From: Bombyx mori
Taxonomy: Eukaryota > Arthropoda > Insecta > Lepidoptera > Bombycidae
Length of the DNA stretch: 64,000 bases
Direction: 5' to 3'
Assembly (NCBI RefSeq): GCF_030269925.1
Contig: NC_085127.1
Coordinates: 4,905,501 to 4,969,500 of the forward strand
A program made the position numbers and the translations under genes. Shown here piece after piece: positions 45,901 to 52,000 of the stretch. Numbering within the stretch: the stretch's first letter is position 1; each line of letters starts with the position of its first letter. Below the pieces are notes generated by a model. The model saw only the letters and a program-made list of their open reading frames with translations, made no database searches and had not been told where the DNA came from.

Positions 45901-47402
45901 GGAGGAAGTTCTTCCTTGGTTAGTTTCTTTAAATAGTACATTGTGCACCAAGGGAAAAAAGTAGGACATTTCCTCCCTCCCTCCAAACACGCGGGATGAG
46001 ATATCCTACTTTTTTCCCGCGGTGCACATACTATTTTTTCTCCTACCAGGCTGAAAGTTCGACATTGTAAAAAACAATTTAACTGTTTTTTAATTTTTAT
46101 ATAAACTACTACTAATTGTATAAGAATTGTCTGATGAACTCATCTTTGTTTAATACTTCACTATTAAATTTTATTGCTTTTTGTTTATTTCACTTTTACA
46201 CTAAACACAATATTGCAAATTACCCGAGCACAACAATGGCGGAGAATTTTAGGTGTGTGAGAGCAGACGTAGACACTAACGCGCATGCGCACTTGTCAGT
46301 ACCCAGGGAGGAAAAGTTAGACTTTCTTCCCTGTACAGCGAGACGAAAACCGAACTTTCGGCGCAGGTAGGAGAAAAAACTTATGGAAACCCTTTTTATC
46401 AATGTGTATGTAACGATGTACCGATTAGATCCATGAATTGAAAAATCTTTCGCTACACACATACCTAGGAATTGGGTCGCATTTTTTCTCAGCTTATAGT
46501 GAAAACGCGAATGAAGTAAGCGCGAATAAGAGTTTTTATTGTACACAGATAGGTCTTTAAATATCTTTATATTATATTTCAGTGTTTGCAACATTCTCGG
46601 CTGGCTCGTGTTCGGCCGCCATGTACTTCGTGTACAACAAAACGAACAACCTGATCGTCAGTGCTATATTCAGTTCAGTCATATCCTGCGGCAACGCCTC
46701 CCTCGACTGTCTCATCACCGAAGTATTTCCCACGAACTTGAGGTAATATGATTTTTATTATATTCACTGATGCTAGGACCTCTTGTGAGTCCGCACGGGT
46801 AGACACCACCACCCCGCCTATTTCTGCCGTAAAGCAGTAATGCGTTTCGGTTTGAAGGGTGAGGTAGCCGTTGTAACTTTACTGAGACTTTATATCTCAA
46901 AGTGGGTGGCGCATTTACGTTGTAGATGGCTCCAGTAACCACTTAACACCAGGTGGGCTGTGAACTCATCTACCCATCTAAGCAATAATTTTTTTTTTCA
47001 AACGAACGAACAATGTCAATGAATTCCCATATTTTTATATTTACAATAAAAGAGTACATTTAATAAAAGCACCCAATCTGGTTTCGTTATTATCGCCCTT
47101 ATTATCCTTTTATCTGTTAGGTAATTAACTGTGAAAATGACAATTCCAGGTTACCTGAGAATATCATTACAGGATTTTCCACATAAAGGTTATTAATCGT
47201 ATCGTTTTGTTGTTCCAGAGCTACGGGTGTGGCGGTTTCGATGGTAGCAGCTCGACTAGGTGGTATAATTGGCAACGTCGTGATCGCAGCCCTACTGGAC
47301 ACGTACTGTCCGGCGCCGACGTTCATTGTGGCCGTGTTGCTCGCCGGAGGCGGCCTCATGTGTCTCTTCCTGCCCAACACAACGCGACAAGCTTTACAAT
47401 AA
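30896..47402 (+). CDS. SV2-like major facilitator transporter, 556 aa, ten coding exons
   Basis: Spliced CDS: 30896-30932, 32965-33024, 36862-36954, 39022-39155, 42975-43165, 43815-43963, 44592-44991, 45656-45918, 46583-46742, 47219-47402 (1671 nt including TAA). Every junction is GT-AG and in phase. The product has a hydrophilic N-terminus (about residues 1-64) and then membrane segments. The MFS loop 2-3 motif GSVADSLGRK is at 127-136, its second-half counterpart GMDRLGRK at 432-439, and the sugar-porter-like PESPKFL at 257-263. GYYGLMMWFPEMFNRF follows TM7, as in synaptic vesicle glycoprotein 2 (SV2). Vertebrate SV2 proteins are synaptic vesicle membrane proteins with a long lumenal loop after TM7; here that loop is short (about 370-415), as in insect SV2-like proteins. 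The start is the first ATG after an in-frame TGA in the same exon. Family and structure are well supported; substrate and which SV2 paralogue are unknown. Confidence 0.9.
31019..31117 (+). mobile_element. Short 3' fragment of the jockey family
   Basis: About 100 bp nearly identical to the 3' UTR end of the full-length element, followed by poly(A) at 31109. It lies in intron 1 of the SV2-like gene, in the gene's sense orientation. Confidence 0.8.
31711..32134 (-). mobile_element. GC-rich ~0.42-kb retroelement-like insertion, copy A
   Basis: A 15-bp duplication tctaagcatcgggcc flanks it (31696-31710, 32135-32149). Poly(T) on the left is a poly(A) tail on the minus strand. The element is very GC-rich in AT-rich DNA. 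Related copies are at 40118-40515 and 56375-56526. No catalytic domain is seen; it may be the 3' end of an unidentified LINE or a non-autonomous retroelement. Confidence 0.75.
32497..32930 (-). mobile_element. Bm1 SINE, full length
   Basis: Complete antisense copy with B box (ggaattcgaacacc on the + strand) and head, ending cgacgactta 34 bp before coding exon 2 of the SV2-like gene. Confidence 0.92.
32965..33024 (+). CDS. SV2-like gene, coding exon 2
   Basis: The acceptor tttgtttcag and donor gtaagc enclose 60 nt that continue the frame as NCDVKGDLQLNGPGSKTAEL. The exon encodes part of the hydrophilic cytosolic N-terminus. An antisense full-length Bm1 ends only 34 nt upstream. Confidence 0.75.
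33472..33606. mobile_element. Small MITE, intron 2 of the SV2-like gene
   Basis: Inverted ends aatgattttattgtat..aagcgtggg and cccacgtttat-tacaataaaatcatt enclose about 80 bp. Confidence 0.65.
34351..34687. mobile_element. hAT-type MITE in intron 2 of the SV2-like gene
   Basis: A 337-bp element with ends cagcggt / accgctg and a perfect 8-bp duplication ttctagat at 34343-34350 and 34688-34695. No coding capacity. Confidence 0.88.
34984..35227 (+). mobile_element. Bm1 SINE, 5'-truncated
   Basis: actggtggtaggacctcttg to ctaagtaataaaaa. Close to consensus, so fairly young. Confidence 0.92.
35408..35810. repeat. Possible dispersed element; end shared with 63955-64000
   Basis: gtgtgcttagtgcgagttttt-taacgt followed by tcga occurs at 35409 and again at 63957, where the window ends. 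This suggests a common repeat boundary. A 137-codon minus-strand frame inside (35431-35844) shows no recognisable domain. Confidence 0.35.
35811..35972 (-). mobile_element. Bm1 SINE, partial with internal deletion
   Basis: Antisense body from tactcacggcccacc to ggcagaaataggca. The part around the ggctgccccacccttc motif is deleted. Confidence 0.8.
36000..36290 (-). repeat. Dispersed ~0.33-kb repeat, copy 2 (inverted)
   Basis: Reverse-complement match of 5405-5745, including ttgcgcggaagga, agtatga, catta-acacactac and gtgtagccttggcg. In intron 2 of the SV2-like gene. Confidence 0.65.
36511..36757 (+). mobile_element. Bm1 SINE, 5'-truncated
   Basis: tactggtggtaggacctctt to taagcaataataaaat. 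It ends 105 bp before coding exon 3 of the SV2-like gene. Confidence 0.9.
36862..36954 (+). CDS. SV2-like gene, coding exon 3
   Basis: The acceptor ctttttcag and donor gtaaat enclose 93 nt encoding a lysine- and serine-rich stretch ending DFERAIELTG. In SV2 proteins this acidic E-A-I-E-x-T-G-Y/F-G segment leads directly into the first membrane segment. Confidence 0.85.
37036..37146 (+). repeat. Short dispersed SINE-like repeat, copy 2
   Basis: ccggcttggctctgtccctg ... ctgcctaccagggcaataaa, with a poly(A) tail. In intron 3 of the SV2-like gene. Confidence 0.75.
38250..38282 (+). repeat. (ga)n microsatellite
   Basis: gaaagagagagagag... with one interruption, in intron 3 of the SV2-like gene. 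Confidence 0.9.
38658..38907 (+). mobile_element. Helitron-like element in intron 3 of the SV2-like gene
   Basis: Starts ttatactaatatataagtct and ends gcccagcgaagcggacgggt-acagctag, then T. It ends 114 bp before coding exon 4. Confidence 0.6.
39022..39155 (+). CDS. SV2-like gene, coding exon 4 (TM1)
   Basis: The acceptor cttactcag and donor gtgagt enclose 134 nt encoding GYGRFHYMLLAVCGL and a segment containing EEMDVISMSFILPSAQCDL. This is typical of the first transmembrane helix of the SV2/SVOP family, with its acidic pair. Confidence 0.9.
39324..39652 (+). mobile_element. Bm1 SINE, rearranged: head plus inverted head
   Basis: The tRNA-like head and first body half are in sense orientation to about 39587. 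Then gtcttattttttaggtcac ... aacttcg (39609-39637) matches the reverse complement of the head. The 3' half of Bm1 is missing. Confidence 0.75.
39653..40117. other. Intron 4 of the SV2-like gene, unassigned part
   Basis: AT-rich. Nothing recognised. Confidence 0.45.
40118..40515 (-). mobile_element. GC-rich retroelement-like insertion, copy B
   Basis: Collinear with copy A, with substitutions and a ~35-bp deletion near 40425. Flanked by ttaaatttgcata (40105-40117) and ttaaattagcata (40516-40528), a 13-bp duplication with one change. Confidence 0.75.
40529..41472. other. Intron 4 of the SV2-like gene, middle part
   Basis: A CpG-richer patch at 40800-40940 contains tcagtgaaagttctgacgtc and could be an alternative promoter or an old repeat. 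41090-41210 resembles text at 33170-33230 (ttgctgaggatcgtgac), probably an old repeat. Confidence 0.35.
41473..41698 (+). mobile_element. Helitron-like element in intron 4 of the SV2-like gene
   Basis: Starts tctatgtatataaaaatgaa and ends tctgccgggtcatcta. Same family as 20014-20307. Confidence 0.55.
42491..42931 (-). mobile_element. Bm1 SINE, full length
   Basis: Complete antisense copy including head and B box, ending ccacgacgact 43 bp before coding exon 5 of the SV2-like gene. Confidence 0.92.
42975..43165 (+). CDS. SV2-like gene, coding exon 5 (TM2-TM4)
   Basis: The acceptor ttgttccag and donor gtaagt enclose 191 nt with the MFS signature GSVADSLGRK between TM2 and TM3. The exon ends in FRFVNGAA and continues into LGGSGPV in the next exon. 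An antisense Bm1 ends 43 nt upstream of the acceptor. Confidence 0.95.
43241..43361 (+). repeat. Short dispersed SINE-like repeat, copy 3
   Basis: gtggtaggcagccgcttggc ... ctgcctacaagggcaataaa, with poly(A). In intron 5 of the SV2-like gene. Confidence 0.78.
43815..43963 (+). CDS. SV2-like gene, coding exon 6 (TM4-TM5)
   Basis: The acceptor ttgtttcag and donor gtaagt enclose 149 nt encoding LGGSGPVIWSYFAEFQPKKK and the next membrane helix. The S-Y-x-x-E-F-x-P-x-x-x-R-G pattern is diagnostic for the SV2-like MFS branch. Confidence 0.95.
43979..44393 (+). mobile_element. Helitron-like element filling intron 6 of the SV2-like gene
   Basis: Starts tctatactaatttatac and ends gagcggagccagagcgggcc-gctag, collinear with 12262-12694. 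It takes up about two thirds of the 628-bp intron 43964-44591. Confidence 0.65.
44592..44991 (+). CDS. SV2-like gene, coding exon 7 (TM6, central loop, TM7 start)
   Basis: The acceptor gttcgccag and donor gtaagt enclose 400 nt, the largest exon. It encodes YNSWRIFLL, the PESPKFL motif and the charged central cytosolic loop with several lysine/glutamate runs. It ends in the first half of TM7 (about 343-355). Confidence 0.95.
45205..45330 (-). mobile_element. Diverged LINE 3'-end fragment
   Basis: Resembles the 9650-9750 fragment (acctattagctg..., ctagctacgc..., ctagcactggc) with many changes. It lies in intron 7 of the SV2-like gene. A similar diverged piece is at 690-790. Confidence 0.35.
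45656..45918 (+). CDS. SV2-like gene, coding exon 8 (TM7, lumenal loop, TM8)
   Basis: The acceptor gttatacag and the weaker donor gttagt enclose 263 nt. It encodes YYGLMMWFPEMFNRF, a short cysteine-containing loop (two Cys, about residues 385 and 403) and GMDRLGRKFFL. The exon is strongly GC-rich. A foldback MITE begins 13 nt after it. Confidence 0.95.
45932..46035. mobile_element. Foldback MITE 13 bp after exon 8 of the SV2-like gene
   Basis: A 104-bp palindromic element. The left arm aatagtacattgtgcacc/agggaaaaaagtagga pairs with tcctacttttttcccg/ggtgcacatactatt on the right. Confidence 0.7.
46034..46379. mobile_element. MITE with terminal inverted repeats, intron 8 of the SV2-like gene
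   Basis: ttttttctcctacc..gctgaaagttcg at 46034-46061 is inverted as cgaactttcggcgcaggtag-gagaaaaaa at 46351-46379. The interior is unrelated AT-rich sequence. It abuts the foldback MITE at 45932. Confidence 0.65.
46583..46742 (+). CDS. SV2-like gene, coding exon 9 (TM9-TM10)
   Basis: The acceptor atatttcag and donor gtaata enclose 160 nt. It encodes two hydrophobic segments and ends DCLITEVFPTNLR, matching the conserved E-x-F/Y-P-T-x-x-R motif of MFS sugar-porter-like proteins before TM11. Confidence 0.95.
46768..46992 (+). mobile_element. Bm1 SINE, 5'-truncated
   Basis: cactgatgctaggacctctt to taagcaat. It fills half of the last intron of the SV2-like gene. Confidence 0.88.
47219..47402 (+). 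CDS. SV2-like gene, last coding exon (TM11-TM12, stop)
   Basis: The acceptor ttgttccag opens 184 nt encoding ATGVAVSMVAARLGGIIGNV, the final helix and a short cytosolic tail LPNTTRQALQ followed by TAA at 47400-47402. The stop falls right after TM12, as in the family. Confidence 0.95.
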
Positions 47403-48165
47403 CATTTCATCATTCACACCGAATTAAAGCGGTGGACCGTTATACCGGTTTTTGCCAGTATAAATATCATAAACATTTCTTGCCGATGGTAACACTGACC
47501 GGCTGTTTTAAGATATTTTAATAGGGCAATTAATCGCTAGTTCTGTGAATCTAGTATGACTTCTCGAGGTTACTAGAATAGATATTAAAATAAAACAATT
47601 AATCAAGATAAAATTTTGAAAGCCATTTCCAAAGTCGCCTGATGATTCAATGCCCATTTGATGTCCGAAGAGGACGTAGCCCTTAGCTGTGTTATATGAT
47701 ATCATCAGCATCAATCTCATCGGATGACCGATTGTTGTACCTATTTTTTAAAGTTTGTGTCTTTTAAATTAAGGTACAAATTAATTTTAAAATTTTCTAC
47801 CTAAAAATTCGAAGCGTCGACTGTTGTTTTTATTTTTTATTTTGGTAACACCGAAACTTAGTTTCATAACGGACATTTTACGAGTATTATAGGTTAAGTT
47901 TTATCATTTCATATCGATGTTGTATAATAAGCAACTATTTTCTTATTACGAATTTATAAAAATTGTTACCCTAGTTAGTAGAATGTAGTGAATAATGTCT
48001 GATTTGTGCTATTAAGATTTGTTTGGTGTTGCATTGTTTCATTGAATAATAAAATCCAAACAAATTCCGTGCTGTAAATTCATTGCACATTTCAGATTTT
48101 AGTTTTATGTTGATGATAAAAATGTAAAACGTAATATGATGAATAAATCATCTTAAAGACGTAAC
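47403..48165 (+). other. 3' UTR of the SV2-like gene
   Basis: AT-rich sequence after the stop, with AATAAA signals at 48048-48053 and 48142-48147. The second lies about 30 bp from an AATAAA of the convergent gene on the other strand. The exact cleavage site is inferred. Confidence 0.55.
48048..48147 (+). terminator. Polyadenylation signals of the SV2-like gene
   Basis: Two canonical AATAAA hexamers, at 48048 and 48142, lie 0.65-0.75 kb after the stop codon. No other gene on this strand explains them. Confidence 0.5.
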
Positions 48166-48171
48166 ATGAAT

Positions 48172-48246
48172 TTTATTTCATTCCTTTCAATCGACTTACA
48201 ACACAAAGGGAGATTAACAACAAAACTGATTAATTAAAATTTTATT
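48172..48246 (-). terminator. Polyadenylation signals of the PWWP gene
   Basis: Two minus-strand AATAAA hexamers lie about 0.78-0.85 kb after the stop. The distal one is within 30 bp of the convergent SV2-like gene's last AATAAA, so the two 3' UTRs may abut or overlap. Confidence 0.45.
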
Positions 48247-49019
48247 TAATAAAAACTACATACATACGCAGAAGTATATCCTACATTCTTCTCATAGACC
48301 GGTCCTAAATCCAGACATAGATCACTCACAAAATCAAAGTGCTCTGACGTTTTTTTTAAAAATAATTATAACAGTATGTAATTTATTGTACTTAATATTA
48401 ACATTAACGCTATGATATTAGTCATTTCATTCAGTATGTTACCGACTCGACGACCAGTTTCAGGCGTCCCACCGCCTACGACTGCATCATTCTCAATCAC
48501 GAGACAGCATCACTTTAATTATTATCATAGTCCATGCTGCTTTTAACACTTCGAACTGGATAGAAATTACAAAAATACTATTCAACTAATTTTATATATT
48601 ACACATATGATTTCAACAATATCATAAATCAATTTAATTTACATTTGTAAATTCTTAAAACCTATATTTTATATATTGAATGCTGTGAAAGCAGAGAACT
48701 CATATTTTGTTTTTCTTTTCCAAACACGAAATGAGACACGATCTAAAACCACATTCTTACTTTATATTTACAATCTCCGATGATGCGCACGTTTCAAACG
48801 CACGCAGTCTACATCCTAGATATTCGGGCACCATTGACAACGAACCTCATTACCTAATCTAACAAATGAAAACATTCATAATTTTTAAGACTTAAAAGGC
48901 AGCATACCATTCATTAGACATCTATTGCACAGAACTCTTTTATAATGTAATAGTCTTTCTTTCTATAATAATTAATTGCAAAATATAATGACTCGATCAC
49001 AACTGTCGTATCCAACCGT
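48172..49019 (-). other. 3' UTR of the PWWP gene
   Basis: AT-rich sequence after the stop. Minus-strand AATAAA hexamers occur at 48246-48241 and 48177-48172. I see no ORF or repeat of note in it; the end point is inferred. Confidence 0.5.
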
Positions 49020-52000
49020 TTAGCATTGGCGGGACGCCTCGTTAACAGACAACTGAAGTGAGGGTTGTAATGGTATTTCAGCAGACGTCTCTGAGATATC
49101 GGAGCCAGGCGTGAATAGGCGTCGTGTCCATTGCGCGCTGTCCTCACTCTCCGCCTCGCGGCCTCCCCCCGACGACGGAGATGCAGCGTTCGATTCTACT
49201 GACGAAATAGTTTTCTCCGCGATGTCATCGGTTAAAATCGGCATCGATTTCCCGACGGAATCGTCTTCGTTTAATAAAGGCATTGACATAGTAGCGGTCA
49301 TTGGAGTCGTGGATTCCTCTGTAGATACGAACGTCATTTCTGTGTTGGGCGACGTTAAGAGTGTTGTTCCGTAATTATTGCTGCTTAACGGATCCGTCAT
49401 CTTGGGGGCTATTCTGGGATCGGTGACCGTTATCGGTAGTTCTAAGGAGGTAGGCACTGTGTGCGGGGTCACGCCGATGACCGCTAAGCCGTCTTCTAAA
49501 TTCGACGGTACGGTCGGCTCGCTGTCTGCCTTTGTTGGCATCTCGACCGGCGTCATTATTGGTTGATTTAAGGTGCTACTAGTCTCTGATACGCGACAAT
49601 GAACCGAAACGTTAGCATTCAAGTCCCTAAAATCGGGCGCGTCGTCCCGAGGTGTGTCTGCGTGAAACACGTCACTATTCGCCAGGGCCGCTTCCAAGAT
49701 ATCTCTGCGCTCAGGTTGAGGAGCGATTACTTGTAAAGGCTCCACCGCCATGGGGACAAGCTGATTGTTTTCTAAAATCAATGGCCGATTGTCGATAGGC
49801 GTAAGAGTGCCATTATCTTCAACGCATAAGTAAAAAGAACCAGGCGGTCCTCCGAATGGTTCTCCGGGCACCGCCAACAGGTGACTGTCGGCGAGGGGAG
49901 CCGGTAGCGGCGCAGTGGCCTGTTCTGGTTGCGATACCACACTCTCGACTTGCTTTGCTATTGCGGTAGAAGGTAAGAGTTCCTCGAAATTTTCATATTC
50001 GGTATACGTTGAAGTGGTTTGCGGAAAAGCATTTGCTGTGGTCGAAGCCACTGAAGGGCCAGACGAAAGGGGAGCCAGAACCGGCATCGGCACCGAGTTC
50101 GGCGAGGGAGCCGGTGCGATCGCTATCTCCTGTTTAATTTTCTTTAACGGCGCTGGAGACTCGGTAATTTGTTTCCTAGCTCTTGATTTTTGAATTTGAG
50201 TGACTGCAGTTTCGTTTTGTGGTATTGTAATTGACTTTTGAATTAAAATTTTCTTTTCTTGGGCCGGCGTGGCAGGCTTCTGCACTATTTGACCCGTTTT
50301 TTGTAGATGTTCGAATTGCGCTGCGGTTAATTGCATCATTGTACCGGATTTTTGTTGCAGAAATATTAGGGGTTCAGTGGTAGTTTTATGTATTGTCTGA
50401 ACTATTTTTTTTGGTTCGGATGTGACTATTCGTTTCGGGGCAGGTCGTATTTCAGGCATGGGAGCTATATTGTGTGCAGTAGTAGAAACTCGACCCCCAA
50501 CGATGAGTTGACCTTTAGAAGTTATGATCGTACTTTTCTGTTTTGGCACGATCCTAGTTTGAGTTTTTTGAACTGCAGCAGATTGAGGTTGAGCTTTTAC
50601 TGTGGTAGCAATCGTGGTTACAGTTTTCTGCGTATTCGTATTAGATGTTAGGCGATGAGCTATACTTTTTAATTGGGAAACGTTTGGTTGTTGTTTATTT
50701 GGGAATAAAATTTTTTCATGTTCTGGTGTCAGTAGTATTCTAGATTGTGCTCCCTGAGCATTGGTGATGATCATAACGGTATTGCCCGGTGTAGTGGCAT
50801 CGGTTGATGACGGCAACAATTTAGCAGAAACCGGCTTATTATCGACAGGATTGCCAGTTGTTTCTGGTCCCTTCGAAACAAGCACGTGAGTCTTCCCAGT
50901 TTGGGGATCGATTACAATTTTTTGGGTCCGACTCGGCCGCGGAGAATTCGGTGTTGGTAGAATAATGAATTTTTCAGTTTTTCCACCCTGAGCAGATTGG
51001 ACCACCGTAGGAGCCTGCTTTGTTTCTTTGACAGTAGTTTCAGGTTTTGTCATTATAATCTTTTGTTTCCCAGTGGTTTTATCTATTACCAGCATAGGTT
51101 TAGCACCTCGCAATTTAGATGATTTAGAAAGGATGTTAGGAGTTGTAACTTTATTAACTTCACTGACGGGGTTCATAAGTAAAGTTTTTACTTCAGGTTT
51201 AGTAGGTGTCGCACTAATCGGCACTTTATCATTTGCCTCGGATGTAATTTTCGTTTTAATCAATTTGGATGGATTCGAAACTGTACTGTTGCCGGACATG
51301 ACTACGGGCATTTTTTCGATATTCTCTGCCGTTAACAAATCTTCAGACAAAACGATAGGCATCGAATTAATATCGAACATAGTATCGTCGGTTGGTGTTG
51401 AGTTATTCAGGGTCTTCTTCTCATTCATAGGCACTATCAAAGAATTCTGAGGTCTTATTTTCTGAAGTTTCGCAGGTGGCTTGGCTACTTTTCTAATTTT
51501 TTGCTGTATTATTATCGTGTTAGCGTCCGACGAAACCTCTGGTGATGTTTTAATAGTGTACGTCTGTACCGACGAAGGGTCTTGCGCAGGATTGTTAGTT
51601 CTGGATAGTATAATCTTGTCCGACGATGTAGAAATTTCAGAAGTCATATTGTTAATAACGTTTTTGTTCGGAGTGGTTCGTCGGATTATAATTTTTTGTT
51701 TTGTAGATTGTGCCTTTCCTTTTAATGCCGATTTGGCAACATCAAAATTAAGGATATTTTCTTTCCTCGGTAGTATTATTTGCTTTGAACTGGATGGAGA
51801 CACTTTTGGTAGGCATGGTTTTTCTAAAATTTTCAACAATTTAGGCGTCGCTGTTTCTATTTTAGCATTCATACTGATGTTTGGTTCATTGTTGTTGTCA
51901 CTGTTTGACAATAACGACACTTTTTGTTCTATGACACTATCAAAACTTTGGTCTTCAATTTTGAATGCTTTTGTGTTAGACATTTTCTTATCACTATTTT

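Noticed and set aside
44542..45986. Overlapping alternative-frame ORFs around SV2-like exons 7 and 8, both strands
   Set aside because: They are shadows of the conserved MFS frame and run across confirmed splice sites.
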